Source of the DNA: Acetobacterium fimetarium
GTDB taxonomy: Bacteria; Bacillota; Clostridia; Eubacteriales; Eubacteriaceae
Length of the DNA stretch: 64,000 nt
NCBI RefSeq assembly: GCF_014284475.1
Contig: NZ_WJBC01000009.1
Coordinates: 1 to 64,000, forward strand
Direction: 5' to 3'
How positions within the stretch are numbered: position 1 is the stretch's first letter; each line of letters begins with the position of its first letter. Positions 23,778 to 33,838 of the stretch are shown one piece after another. The translations under genes were made by a program, and so were the position numbers. The notes under the pieces were generated by a model. The model ran no database searches. It was not told the DNA's origin and saw nothing but the letters and a program-made list of their open reading frames with translations.

Positions 23778-23905
23778 ATGAATTTTGAAGGCATCCACTT
23801 TAAAATTTATGGGGCCGGGTCACAGAATGTGACAACAGATGAGAACAATCAAGCATCTGTGGGACAGTAGTTTACTTACTATTGTCTCACAGGTGCTTTT
23901 TATTT
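23778..23905 (+). promoter_or_regulatory. Attenuator with leader ORF, antiterminator and terminator before the ABC exporter
   Basis: GCATCTGTGGGACAGTAG (23853-23870) pairs with ACTATTGTCTCACAGGTGC (23878-23896) and is followed by a T-rich tract, a strong terminator. Upstream, ACAGATG (23835-23841) can pair with CATCTGT (23854-23860), which would block the terminator. A small hairpin GTCACA-GAA-TGTGAC sits at 23819-23833. A 30-codon frame from 23778 (MNFEGIHFKIYGAG...) ends with TAG inside the terminator arm, so ribosome movement could also decide the structure. It does not match a riboswitch class I know. Confidence 0.6.
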
Positions 23906-23978
23906 ACGCAAAAGAGACAAGTGAATTGGATTTGCAGCTGTCGTTGAGCAATTAAATCTCATTAATGGAGGCAATATC

Positions 23979-24704
23979 ATGGAGAAAAAGAATGAAATCA
24001 ACACGGCGTTTTTTTCGGTAAAAAACATTGAAAAAAGTTATGGTACCGGGAGCGCAAAAGTAAAGGTGCTGGATGGTGTTTCAACAGAACTTTATGAAGG
24101 CGAGATCTGCGTAATTTTAGGACCTTCCGGAAGCGGTAAATCCACCTTTTTAAATGTGGCCGGAGGACTTGAAAGCATCGATGGGGGCAGCATCACGATT
24201 GATGGACAGGATATTTCGAAAATGGATCCCAAAAGTCTGGGTCGCTACCGACGCGATAAACTGGGTTTTGTGTTCCAATTTTACAATCTCATCCCCAATC
24301 TCACGGTTAAGGAAAACATTGAAGTCTGCGCATATCTCAGTAAAAATCCCCTTGAAATTGACGAACTTTTGCATACCTTGGGGCTCTGGGAGCACAAAGA
24401 CAAGTTTCCGAATCAGCTGTCCGGAGGTCAGCAGCAACGCTGTGCCATCGGGCGTGCGCTGGTAAAGAATCCTGCGCTATTGTTGTGCGATGAACTCACC
24501 GGTGCCCTCGATTATAAAACAGCAAAAGAGATACTGGCGTTAATCGAAAAAATCAATCAAACCTATCATAACACCATTATTATTGTTACCCACAACGAGC
24601 CGATCAAGAACATGGCCCATCGGGTGCTTAAACTTCACGACGGTCGCATTGTCAAGGATTATGTGAATGAAACCCAACTTTCCGCTAAAGATCTGGAATG
24701 GTAA
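23979..24704 (+). CDS. ABC exporter ATP-binding protein (MacB/LolD type)
   Basis: The 241-residue ATPase has Walker A GPSGSGKST near 50, Q-loop, signature LSGGQQQR near 147, Walker B LLLCDELTGAL near 170 and an H-loop THNEP. It belongs to the MacB/LolD/FtsE-like subfamily that works with FtsX-type permeases in export of peptides, antibiotics or lipids. TGGAGGCAATATC precedes the ATG. The permease gene follows at 12 bases. It is likely controlled by the attenuator upstream. The substrate is unknown. Confidence 0.9.
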   Translation: MEKKNEINTAFFSVKNIEKSYGTGSAKVKVLDGVSTELYEGEICVILGPSGSGKSTFLNVAGGLESIDGGSITIDGQDISKMDPKSLGRYRRDKLGFVFQFYNLIPNLTVKENIEVCAYLSKNPLEIDELLHTLGLWEHKDKFPNQLSGGQQQRCAIGRALVKNPALLLCDELTGALDYKTAKEILALIEKINQTYHNTIIIVTHNEPIKNMAHRVLKLHDGRIVKDYVNETQLSAKDLEW

Positions 24705-24716
24705 GGGGGAATGATC

Positions 24717-26981
24717 ATGAAAAATCCATTGAGAAAACGTTTTAAACGTGATTTAAAAAGCAACAAAGGACGGTACTTCGCGATATTATTGATGATGACG
24801 GTTACCATCGCCATTATGTCGGGTTTTTTAGCGGTGGCAGACGGGGCTCAGAAAGTATTAAACGAGAATCGGGCAGACTGCAAATTAGAAGATGGTTCAT
24901 TTACCGCAGTCAAGAAAATAAGCACTGCTGCCCAGGCCGAAACCGAAAAACTGGGAGTTTCTGTTTATGAAAATGATTATGTGAATGAGAAATTACCGGA
25001 TGAAGCCACTCTTCGGATCTACCAGGACAGAGAGCAGATTAATCTGGTTACGGTCATCGATGGAAAAAGCCCAGTGAATAAAAATGAAATTGCAGTTGAC
25101 CGGTTGTTTGCTGAGAGTTATGGACTTGAGGTAGGGGAATCGCTAACCATTAATGAAGTACCCATGATCATCACCGGTCTAATCAGTGTGCCGGATTACA
25201 GCGCCCTGTTTAAAAACAATTCGGATCTGATGATGGATTCCTTTCATTTTGGGGTTGGCATCGTCAGCGCGGGGGTCTTGCAGAGCTTTCCGGCCAATGA
25301 AATCGTCATGGACTATTCCTATTATTTTGACAATCGAGATTTGACCGAGAAAGAAAAAAGAAATCTGTCCACTGATATCAAAGATAAACTGGTCGATAAT
25401 GGCGCGATCTTGACGAGTTTTGTCACGGCCGAGAACAATCAGAGTATTTCGTTTATCGATGATGATATGGGCTCGGATGTTCCCATGATGAAGGTGTTCC
25501 TTTCTCTGATTATCCTCATCATGGCCTTTGTCTTTTCAATTGTCATCACCAGTACGATTGAAACGGAAGCTCCGATTATTGGAACGCTTCTGGCGTCGGG
25601 GTATACAAAGTATGAATTAATCCGTCATTATATCACCATGCCCATTGCGGTGACTCTGGTCAGCGCAATGATTGGCAATATCATCGGCTATACGATGATG
25701 CCGGATTTCTTCAAAGGGATGTATTACGGCAGTTACAGCCTGCCACCCATGGATATAGAGTTGAATATGGAGGCCCTGCTGTTGACCACAGTGTTGCCCA
25801 TTGCGATGATGATCGGCATTAATTTTGTGGCTTTATACCGGAAACTGTCGATTTCGCCACTTAACTTTTTAAGAAAAGAACTGAAGAAAAGCAAAAACAG
25901 ACGGGCTGTCAAACTGCCCAATGTCTCTTTTTTCAATCGCTTTCGCCTCCGGGTGATCATTCAAAATAAAAAAAGTTATATCACTCTTTTTGTCGGAATT
26001 TTTCTGGCCAGTTTTATCCTGATGTTCGGACTTGTTATTACGCCGATGATCAGTCATTATGTGGATTCCATTAAACAATCAGCGGTTTCTGATTATCAGT
26101 ATATTTTAAAAGGCCCAGTGGAACCGGAAAACCCGGGGAATGCCGAAAAAATGACATTCTCTGCGCTGGAAACATATTACAGTCCGGCTGGAAAAAATAT
26201 CGAAGTTTCCTTTTTCGGACTCAGGGAAGATTCTGATTATTTTGATGATTTGCCGATATCCGACGATGAAAAAGGGGGCTATTTATCAGATGGCCTGGCT
26301 AAAAAGCTGGGTGCAAAACCGGGTGACACGCTTGATTTCGTTAATCCCTATACGGATAAGGAATATTCTATAAAGGTCATTGGCATCACCGATTATCCCG
26401 GCGCATTGACGGTGTTTATGAGTCAGAAACAGCTGAATGAACTTCTTGACCGGGACAGCAGTTATTTTAACGGCTATTTTTCTGATCAGGAACTGACCTT
26501 TACGGATAAAAACAGTCTGGCGACGGTGATCACCCCGGAAGATATGTCCAAGTTCGGAGATCAGATGCTTTCGTCCTTTAAACAGATGGCACCCCTATGT
26601 CTCTTTGCGGCCATTGTCATTTATCTGGTTTTGATGGTTGTGCTCACCAAACTGGTGATTGACAAAAATGCCCTGAGCATTTCATTCTTGAAGGTATTCG
26701 GGTATGAGACGTCGGAAATCAGAAAGATCTATCTGAAAGCAACGACGCTTGTCGTCCTGGGATCGCTGCTTCTTTGCTTGCCCCTGGTTAATCTTGGGAT
26801 TCAAGGTTGCTTTCTGATTGTCCAGATGAAGTTGAGCGGTTATCTGCCTGTCTATATTCCCATGTATCTCTACGCAGAGATTGTGGCAATCGGCATGGCA
26901 TCCTACTTTGTTATCAATTTTATCCATATGAGACGAATCAATAAAATTCAGTTGTCAGCAGCACTGAAGAATAGAGAATAG
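24717..26981 (+). CDS. FtsX-like ABC permease
   Basis: The 754-residue membrane protein has an N-terminal helix (about 18-38), a large extracytoplasmic domain (MacB_PCD-like), three helices (about 262-365) forming one FtsX domain, and a second set (about 420-440, 625-740). This two-FtsX architecture is typical of Firmicutes exporters for antimicrobial peptides or signals. AAGGGGG lies seven bases before the chosen ATG; an ATG two codons earlier is too close. It pairs with the ATPase just upstream. Confidence 0.88.
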   Translation: MKNPLRKRFKRDLKSNKGRYFAILLMMTVTIAIMSGFLAVADGAQKVLNENRADCKLEDGSFTAVKKISTAAQAETEKLGVSVYENDYVNEKLPDEATLRIYQDREQINLVTVIDGKSPVNKNEIAVDRLFAESYGLEVGESLTINEVPMIITGLISVPDYSALFKNNSDLMMDSFHFGVGIVSAGVLQSFPANEIVMDYSYYFDNRDLTEKEKRNLSTDIKDKLVDNGAILTSFVTAENNQSISFIDDDMGSDVPMMKVFLSLIILIMAFVFSIVITSTIETEAPIIGTLLASGYTKYELIRHYITMPIAVTLVSAMIGNIIGYTMMPDFFKGMYYGSYSLPPMDIELNMEALLLTTVLPIAMMIGINFVALYRKLSISPLNFLRKELKKSKNRRAVKLPNVSFFNRFRLRVIIQNKKSYITLFVGIFLASFILMFGLVITPMISHYVDSIKQSAVSDYQYILKGPVEPENPGNAEKMTFSALETYYSPAGKNIEVSFFGLREDSDYFDDLPISDDEKGGYLSDGLAKKLGAKPGDTLDFVNPYTDKEYSIKVIGITDYPGALTVFMSQKQLNELLDRDSSYFNGYFSDQELTFTDKNSLATVITPEDMSKFGDQMLSSFKQMAPLCLFAAIVIYLVLMVVLTKLVIDKNALSISFLKVFGYETSEIRKIYLKATTLVVLGSLLLCLPLVNLGIQGCFLIVQMKLSGYLPVYIPMYLYAEIVAIGMASYFVINFIHMRRINKIQLSAALKNRE

Positions 26982-27218
26982 CATAAATATTTATTAGATA
27001 CTAAACCACATTGAGATGATAATATTGCTGTTCTAGATTAACAAATGAAAGCCTGAAAAATTTTGCCAATATAAAGTTTTCATGTTAGGATGATTAAAAG
27101 TACGATTAAGGAAAGAGGAAAAACGAGTTGTTGTTAAAAAAAGAATGATTGATACTCAGACTCTGGACGGCTGAATAACAAAAATAAAAACAAATTATAC
27201 GAACTGGGGGACTGAATA

Positions 27219-28049
27219 ATGGCTGTTGATAAACAGTATTCATCTGATGTTGAAGCAATACTAACACGTCGGTATGACAATGGAGCCGACTACTGGACCA
27301 CACCTGACAAGCGCCTAATAAAAGGCGCTCCTTTTTCTACGCTAGAGAGCGTGCATTATCTGCTGGAATTAGGCATGGAGCCGACCGAACCTTTGATAAA
27401 AGAATGCGCCGACTTGATATTCAGTACATGGAGAGAAGACGGCAGCTTTAAATTATACCCGAAAGGCTCTGTATATCCGTGCCACACCGTCAACGCCGCC
27501 GAGGTATTGTGCTGCATGGGGTATGCAACTGATGTCAGACTCAAAAGAACATTCGAGCATCTTTTGGATAGTCAACAGTCTGACGGTGGTTGGCACTGCA
27601 ACAAGTTCAGCTTCGGTCGCGGACCGGAAACAGCGTTTTCAAATCCGTTACCGACGCTTACCGCTTTGAATGCGTTCCGTTTTACCGCTTATTTAAACCA
27701 AGAACCGGCGCTTGATCAGGCGGTAGATTTTCTGCTGGAACACTGGACAATCAAGAAACCGATCGGTCCGTGTCATTATGGGATCGGTACATTGTTTATG
27801 CAGGTTGAGTATCCGTTCCGTAACTACAACCTTTTTGTTTATGTCTATATATTGTCCTTCTATAACAGGGCTAAGAAGGATAAACGTTTTTTGGAAGCCT
27901 TTGAAGCGTTGAAGGCCAAAATGGTTGACGGCCAGATTGTTGTGGAGCGTGTTGTCCCCAAGCTGGCAGGTCTTTCTTTCTGTAGAAAAGGCAAACCAAG
28001 TGTGTTGGCAACCAGGCGCTATAATGAAATCCTGAAAAACATGACATAA
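27219..28049 (+). CDS. Prenyltransferase/squalene-cyclase-fold (QW-repeat) protein
   Basis: The 276-residue protein contains QQSDGGWHCNKF near 122, a QW motif, and EDGSFKLYPKGSVYPCHTV near 72, as in the alpha/alpha toroid of terpenoid cyclases and prenyltransferases. It lacks the DxDD motif of squalene-hopene cyclases and is half their length, so a cyclase activity is unlikely. Proteins of this type are annotated only by fold. CTGGGGGACTGAATA precedes the ATG. It stands alone between the ABC exporter and a convergent acetyltransferase gene. Confidence 0.7.
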   Translation: MAVDKQYSSDVEAILTRRYDNGADYWTTPDKRLIKGAPFSTLESVHYLLELGMEPTEPLIKECADLIFSTWREDGSFKLYPKGSVYPCHTVNAAEVLCCMGYATDVRLKRTFEHLLDSQQSDGGWHCNKFSFGRGPETAFSNPLPTLTALNAFRFTAYLNQEPALDQAVDFLLEHWTIKKPIGPCHYGIGTLFMQVEYPFRNYNLFVYVYILSFYNRAKKDKRFLEAFEALKAKMVDGQIVVERVVPKLAGLSFCRKGKPSVLATRRYNEILKNMT

Positions 28050-28054
28050 TAAAT

Positions 28055-28660
28055 TTATGAACGCATCATGCAGTAGCAGGTTAAATTCATTTCGTCAGAG
28101 GAATGGGATTCCTTCAGTTGAAATCCAAAGTGCTCGTAAAGAGGTACATTATCAGGATTGAAGGTCTCCAAAACCATGGGCATTTTTTTTAACTCGCACA
28201 TTTCAATGACAGGTGTGATCAAGGCTCTGAAAGCACCTGTTCCCTTCAGGGATTTATCAGTGGCGACAATCAGCAGATGATACACATCCCCATCAAAATA
28301 GGCGGTATGCCAGTTTTGAGGTATGATTTCGACTTGTTTTACGGCCCGGTCCTGGAGTATTTGAAGTTCTGCTTCTGTGACTACTTCGATCAATTGTCGG
28401 GATGAACGCTGCATGACTGGAATCAGTTTGTCTTCAGGCAACGCGTTTGTTGAGTAGCCAATCAGTAACCCTTTACCACCATCCAGCACATTTACCGCAT
28501 TTTCTTCCATAAAAGCCTGGATCTGTCCCTCAAACTGCAATTCAATCAGCAATCCGGCACGCTCCAGATCTTTTATCTGAAACAGGACCCCAGGATCTTC
28601 CATAAACCTTGTTTTCGTCAGTTGTGTATATGCTTTTAATTCATTTTCTTTCATCATCAA
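28055..28660 (-). CDS. GNAT-family N-acetyltransferase
   Basis: The 201-residue protein has the GNAT pattern in its C-terminal half: VYHLLIVATDKSLKGTGAFR ALI (acetyl-CoA-binding loop region, about 127-149) and PMVLETFNPDNVPLYEHFGF (about 165-184). The substrate is unknown. Its stop lies 5 bases past the convergent QW-repeat gene, and its start (double Met) faces the helicase operon. Both ATG codons are possible starts. Confidence 0.8.
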   Translation of the reverse strand: MMMKENELKAYTQLTKTRFMEDPGVLFQIKDLERAGLLIELQFEGQIQAFMEENAVNVLDGGKGLLIGYSTNALPEDKLIPVMQRSSRQLIEVVTEAELQILQDRAVKQVEIIPQNWHTAYFDGDVYHLLIVATDKSLKGTGAFRALITPVIEMCELKKMPMVLETFNPDNVPLYEHFGFQLKESHSSDEMNLTCYCMMRS

Positions 28661-28927
28661 CCTACTCCCGTCATTAAATGACCGGCTTCTTTCTTTCGAA
28701 TTTTTTCAGGTTTTGGCACTTGTTTTTCTGTACAGTGTTTTAATAATCGCTTTTATCTCAGAAATGACTAACACTGACTGCAAATTTAGAAATATTATAC
28801 CATACATGGAAAAGACCATGAATGGTCATGAAGAATAATTTCCAGAAAGATTGTCCTATGTCAGAAAACCGCTTTTTATGATAAAATTATAATATAAAAA
28901 TACAACCCCCAAACAGGAGCAAAGCCA

Positions 28928-31591
28928 ATGGAGATACAGGATTTAATCATTTACACGAAAACCATCGAGAAACGGAAAGCTGAGTATGCAGATTTCCCCG
29001 AGGTATTATCAGCGGAACTATCAGCATTTCTTTCTCAGAAGGGGATCGGAAAACTGTACTGCCATCAGGCGGAAATGTTTGAGCGCGCAATAGAGCAAAA
29101 GCATATCGTGATCACCACTTCGACCGCCAGCGGCAAAACCCTCAGTTTTTTACTGCCGGTGCTTCAGGAAATTCTGGCCAATCCTCTGGCGAGAGCCATT
29201 TTCATTTATCCCACCAAAGCCCTGGCCAGTGATCAGTACCGCGCGATCCGGCCCTATCTGGAATATTTCGGGGAAAACAGAGTGTCGGCCGGGGTCTATG
29301 ATGGCGATACGCCGGTTAATGAACGCAGCCGGATCCGAAAAAGCGCGAACATCATTTTAACCAACCCGGAAATGTTGAACAGCGCCTTTCTGCCGAATCA
29401 CAGCAAGTTTGGCTTTGATTTCATTTTTTCCAATCTGAAGTTTGTGGTCATCGACGAGCTGCATACCTACCGTGGCGCCTTCGGTTCCCATCTGGCTAAT
29501 GTTTTTCGGAGACTCAGAAGAGTGTGTCGCTATTATAACGCCGCCCCGCAGTATCTGTGCAGCTCGGCGACGATCGCCAATCCGGTCGAGTTGGCTGAAG
29601 AAATCTGCGGACAGAAATTTATTCGGATCGAAAAGGATGGCTCACCGGCGGCGCAGCGAAAATACGTGCTGGTCCAGCCGCCAAAGATGGTGGGGTATGA
29701 TAAACAAACGATCGGACAGGTTCAGACCACTGTTGTTGCAGCGGAGCTGATTCCGGAGCTGGTGGAAAATGAACACAGTTTTATCGCTTTTGCAAAATCC
29801 CGAAAAAACGTTGAGGTCGTTCTGAAAGAATCCCGGGATAAACTGGAAACCGAACATTTTTTCGGCGCCTCCTTAACCGATAAAATATCCGGCTACCGGG
29901 GCGGCTATACCCCCCTGGAACGCAAGGAAATTGAAAACAAAATGATCACCGGCGCCTTGCGGGGTCTGGTATCGACCAATGCTCTAGAATTGGGAATCGA
30001 CATCGGAAAAATCGATACCACTGTTCTGGTGGGATATCCGGGGACCCGGGCATCCTTCTGGCAGCAGACCGGAAGAGCTGGCAGAAGCGGCAAAGAATGC
30101 ACGAATTTTCTGATTCTTGATAATCTGCCCTTCGACCAGTACATCGCCATCAATCCGGACTGGCTTTTTGAAAACAGTTGTGAAAATGCCGTCATCGACA
30201 AGAATAATCTGTTGATTCAGCTGGCCCACATCCGGGCAGCGGCAGCTGAAATACCATTAACCCTGGATGACATTTCGCTTTTCCCTGATTTGGGAGAAAC
30301 CATTCCGGTGCTGATCCGGGCTAATGAATTAACCAATATGAACGGCAAGTTTGCCTGGACCGGAAATGTTTTCCCAGCCGGGGACTTCAGCCTGAGAAAC
30401 ATCGATAAAGCCCGATACAAATTGATTAACCAGGAGAACAATAAAGGAATTACCGAAATGGATGAAATGCAGGCATTCCGTGAAATTCACAATGGCGCGA
30501 TTTATATGCATGACGGTGTCCAGTATCAGGTGCTCAAACTGGATCTGGAAAGCAAAACGGCCTTTGCCATCCCATTCAACGGCAACTACTATACCATGCC
30601 GGGAAGCCATACCAATATCCGGATCATCAATGGCAGTAAGGTGAAGGATTATCAGCGTCTCAGCGTTGCATTTGGTGATGTGAACGTCAATGAAATGGTT
30701 CTGATGTATAAAAAGCTGCAGTTTCACAACCATCAGAATTTAGGCTTTGAACAACTGGAACAGCCGTTGGCAAAGGATTATGATACCGAAAGCACCTGGT
30801 TAAAGATTCCTGATAACGTGGTGAACGTCTATCGCAGACTGCTCCAACGGAGTCAAAATGGCCAGCTGATCCGGAACAACCATTTCGAGGGCTTGTGCTA
30901 TGCCATTAAAAGTGTGGCCATGATGGCGACCATGACCGAACGGGAAGACATTGGCGTGGCTATGTCGAACAACGCCATTGAAATCGGCGAAAACTTCGGG
31001 GATGCGGTCTATTTGTTCATTTATGACAAGTACATCGGCGGCCTCGGTTATGGTGAAAAAGTGTTTGACCTGATTGCACCAATACTTGAAAATGCCATTA
31101 AAATGGTCAGTGGCTGCCAATGCGAAGATGGCTGCGCAGCCTGCATCGGCGATTATAAGTTGGATAAAGCGATGATTCTCTGGGGACTGCGGAATTTTCT
31201 GGCCGAAATGGAGGCCCCGAAAGGCATCAAACTGGTGGAATATGCACCGTCCATCTTCATTGAAAAACCGTTTCAATTTAACCAACTCCAGGAAAAATGG
31301 CCAGCATTCTGTGACTACATGCTGGAAAAGGGCGACCCGTTTGCCGCCTTTTTAAGCGCCGTGCCGGAAGTGGTAGTGTGCGGCCAGGTGCTGACTCTGG
31401 TTCTGCATCATGATTTTTACAAGGAGTGGGTCATGGAAAAAACCAACAAACGCAGCCTGATCAACATGATCCTCTTTTATACCGAAGCTCCCGCTGAGAT
31501 CGAATTGAGCATCAGAATTGATCCCACCGATGATGCGCGATCCGATGTGAAAAATAAATTACAGAAAAGATACGAAAATCTTGTGGAATAG
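28928..31591 (+). CDS. MrfA/YprA-like DEAD-box DNA helicase with DUF1998
   Basis: The 887-residue helicase has TTSTASGKTLSF (motif I, near 72), VVIDELHTYRGAFG (motif II, near 178), LCSSATIANP (III), STNALELGIDIGK (V) and QQTGRAGRSG (VI). The C-terminal DUF1998 domain has the Cys cluster CQCEDGCAACIGD near 735, which binds zinc. B. subtilis MrfA repairs mitomycin C damage with the nuclease MrfB. Here the partner gene, 9 bases downstream, is a UvrD-type helicase instead. AACAGGAGC precedes the ATG. Confidence 0.9.
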   Translation: MEIQDLIIYTKTIEKRKAEYADFPEVLSAELSAFLSQKGIGKLYCHQAEMFERAIEQKHIVITTSTASGKTLSFLLPVLQEILANPLARAIFIYPTKALASDQYRAIRPYLEYFGENRVSAGVYDGDTPVNERSRIRKSANIILTNPEMLNSAFLPNHSKFGFDFIFSNLKFVVIDELHTYRGAFGSHLANVFRRLRRVCRYYNAAPQYLCSSATIANPVELAEEICGQKFIRIEKDGSPAAQRKYVLVQPPKMVGYDKQTIGQVQTTVVAAELIPELVENEHSFIAFAKSRKNVEVVLKESRDKLETEHFFGASLTDKISGYRGGYTPLERKEIENKMITGALRGLVSTNALELGIDIGKIDTTVLVGYPGTRASFWQQTGRAGRSGKECTNFLILDNLPFDQYIAINPDWLFENSCENAVIDKNNLLIQLAHIRAAAAEIPLTLDDISLFPDLGETIPVLIRANELTNMNGKFAWTGNVFPAGDFSLRNIDKARYKLINQENNKGITEMDEMQAFREIHNGAIYMHDGVQYQVLKLDLESKTAFAIPFNGNYYTMPGSHTNIRIINGSKVKDYQRLSVAFGDVNVNEMVLMYKKLQFHNHQNLGFEQLEQPLAKDYDTESTWLKIPDNVVNVYRRLLQRSQNGQLIRNNHFEGLCYAIKSVAMMATMTEREDIGVAMSNNAIEIGENFGDAVYLFIYDKYIGGLGYGEKVFDLIAPILENAIKMVSGCQCEDGCAACIGDYKLDKAMILWGLRNFLAEMEAPKGIKLVEYAPSIFIEKPFQFNQLQEKWPAFCDYMLEKGDPFAAFLSAVPEVVVCGQVLTLVLHHDFYKEWVMEKTNKRSLINMILFYTEAPAEIELSIRIDPTDDARSDVKNKLQKRYENLVE

Positions 31592-31600
31592 GAGGCGTCA

Positions 31601-33676
31601 ATGCAACCGATCAAAGAGTTGGAGAAACTGAATGATTATCAGAAGGCAGCCGTACTGGATCAGAGCGAGGTCTGCATTGTCAACGCTCAGGTCGGCAGCG
31701 GGAAAACTACCGTCCTGATTTCAAAGATTATGTATCTTCATCATGTGAAAAAGATCAGCTATCGGGATATGATTGTTTTAACCTTTACCAACAAAGCCGC
31801 CAATGAGATCAAAGAACGGCTGCTTAGTGCTGATGATGGCATCTCAAAGGAAGATCTGGTTGGGTTTGGCACCTTTCACCAGGTGGCGCTTCATCTTCTC
31901 AAAGACGAATTGCCGGTGGAAAAAATGGGCTATAAAAAAGACTTTCTGGTCATCGCCCCCGATGAAGAATTGGATATTGCTTTGCCGATCATCCGGGAAA
32001 AGAAGCTGCGCATTAAATTTAAAAACCGGCTAAAAAAAAGGCTGGAGCAAGCAATCGCTATTCAGGACGAAGCCCAGAAAATTTCACCTTATCAGGATGA
32101 CATCTTTGCGCTGATTGTTTTGCTGACAGAAGAAAAAAAAAGACAGAACAAAATGTCGTTTGCGGATTTAATCCAGAATGCCACGGCCTTATTGGCGGAT
32201 GATCAGCCAGCGCCCAGGTGGATCATCATCGACGAGGTACAGGACAGCGACCAGTTGCAGCTGGCGTTCATTGATCGGTTAAAAGGAACGGATACCAGAC
32301 TATTTGCGGTGGGCGATCCCAACCAGATCATCTACAGCTGGCGGGGCAGTACCTTGAATGTGTTTGCAACACTCATTCAGAAATACGATGCCAGCGAACG
32401 GACCCTGCCGATTAACTACCGGTCCAGCCGTTCGATTCTGGAGGCGGCGAGGTGCTTTCTGAAAGACGGCAGCGATTTGACCGGCATCCGGGAAACGGGC
32501 AGCAAAATCGTGGTCAAAAACCAGTATAACCCTTTCAATGAGGCCTGCTATCTGGCCGATCGGATTGAAGCAATTCATCAGCAGGGGATTCCTTACCATG
32601 AGATCGCCATCTTTTACCGGACCCAGAACCAGTCCCGGGTTTTTGAAGACGTGTTTTTGAAAAACAACATTCCCCATGAAGTATCCCTGAAGAAGACGAT
32701 CCGGGATATTCCGGTGTTGAACTGGCTGATTAAACTTCTGCGCTTTTCGATTAATCATGACGATTGGTCATCGGGCATCGATGTCCTCTGCAATAAGGAG
32801 TATGGGGAAAAAAGGACCGAAAAAGCGGCCCGAAAAATACTGAAAGAACCGGCGGCCGATCAGTCCGAGCTGTTTGCAAAAATGAACGGGTTTGTCAGTC
32901 ACTGTTCGGAAGTGAAGAAACCGGAGGAGATTTACCATTATTTTGAACTGGACCGCTATATCCGGCCAACGGCTTCGACCTATGGAGAAGACAAGGCGTC
33001 CATTGAACGTCTGCTGAAGCTCATCATCGACTATATCGAGGAAAAGCAGATGCCGTTGCTGGAAGGCCTGACCGATTTTGTCAATTCCTCAGCCCTTTAT
33101 GGCATCAATATTCTCAAAAAAGACATCGACAGCCATGCCGATTCGGTTAAACTGATGACCCTGCATGCTTCCAAGGGGCTGGAGTTTTTATATGTGTTCA
33201 TTATCGGCATCAATTACGGGCTGATTCCGCTGCATATGAAAAGTCCGGAAGAGGAAGCGGAAGAACGGCGTTTGTTCTTTGTCGGCATGACCCGGGCGAA
33301 GGATGTTCTGGAGCTTTCCTTCTATACCAACCCGGATGACTACCGGGTCATCCCCGGGGAAAGCCGATACATCAACATGATTCCGCCCCAGCTTGTTGCG
33401 AATCAGTTGGCCAAACCGGCGGCAGCGGTCAATCTGCAGGAACTGAAAAAACAGATTCAGGCGGCTAAAGTCGCAGAAGAAAAAGCGCAGAGCGCAGCCG
33501 AAATCGAATCGGCCGAAAGCGAAACTGTCATCGCAGAGCCTGAAAAACGAGTGCGGCATCAGAAATATGGCATCGGAATAGTCATAAAAGAGGATGAGAC
33601 GATGATCGAAGCGGATTTCGAACATTACGGCAGCAAAGAATTCATCAAAGCGTTCAGCGAGCTGGAATATCTGTAA
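31601..33676 (+). CDS. UvrD/PcrA-like superfamily 1 helicase
   Basis: The 691-residue protein carries the UvrD motifs in order: NAQVGSGKTT near 28, LTFTNKAANEI, WIIIDEVQDSDQ near 207, AVGDPNQIIYSWRG near 234, LPINYRSS, LMTLHASKGLEF near 520 and RRLFFVGMTRAKD near 560. The C-terminus has RVRHQKYGIGIVI, the PcrA-type RNA polymerase-interaction fold. It unwinds DNA 3'-5' in repair. It forms an operon with the MrfA-like helicase (AGGAGGCGTC before the ATG). Confidence 0.92.
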   Translation: MQPIKELEKLNDYQKAAVLDQSEVCIVNAQVGSGKTTVLISKIMYLHHVKKISYRDMIVLTFTNKAANEIKERLLSADDGISKEDLVGFGTFHQVALHLLKDELPVEKMGYKKDFLVIAPDEELDIALPIIREKKLRIKFKNRLKKRLEQAIAIQDEAQKISPYQDDIFALIVLLTEEKKRQNKMSFADLIQNATALLADDQPAPRWIIIDEVQDSDQLQLAFIDRLKGTDTRLFAVGDPNQIIYSWRGSTLNVFATLIQKYDASERTLPINYRSSRSILEAARCFLKDGSDLTGIRETGSKIVVKNQYNPFNEACYLADRIEAIHQQGIPYHEIAIFYRTQNQSRVFEDVFLKNNIPHEVSLKKTIRDIPVLNWLIKLLRFSINHDDWSSGIDVLCNKEYGEKRTEKAARKILKEPAADQSELFAKMNGFVSHCSEVKKPEEIYHYFELDRYIRPTASTYGEDKASIERLLKLIIDYIEEKQMPLLEGLTDFVNSSALYGINILKKDIDSHADSVKLMTLHASKGLEFLYVFIIGINYGLIPLHMKSPEEEAEERRLFFVGMTRAKDVLELSFYTNPDDYRVIPGESRYINMIPPQLVANQLAKPAAAVNLQELKKQIQAAKVAEEKAQSAAEIESAESETVIAEPEKRVRHQKYGIGIVIKEDETMIEADFEHYGSKEFIKAFSELEYL

Positions 33677-33779
33677 GATGGTTATAAAAGGCGGTATACC
33701 GCGATAAGATTAAAAAAATGGTTTAGTCACGTTATGATTTCCACGAACAATCCCGGTATAGTTGTTGATTTCTCTTGAC

Positions 33780-33824
33780 AATACGAAAAAAATTAGATAA
33801 AATTCATTGCAAGTACTCACTTGC
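33780..33824 (+). promoter_or_regulatory. Promoter and operator of the tetR gene at 33839
   Basis: TTGACA lies 17 bases before TAAAAT, and the palindrome GCAAGT-ACTC-ACTTGC (33809-33824) follows between the promoter and the ribosome site. The same 16-base layout, GCAAGC-AAGC-ACTTGC, recurs at 34470-34485 before the acetolactate synthase gene. Confidence 0.75.
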
Positions 33825-33838
33825 GTGGAGGTGTCGCA

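Noticed and set aside
23731-23905. Cyclic di-GMP, guanidine, fluoride or cobalamin riboswitch
   Set aside because: None of the conserved cores of these classes could be found in the leader; it remains an unassigned attenuator.
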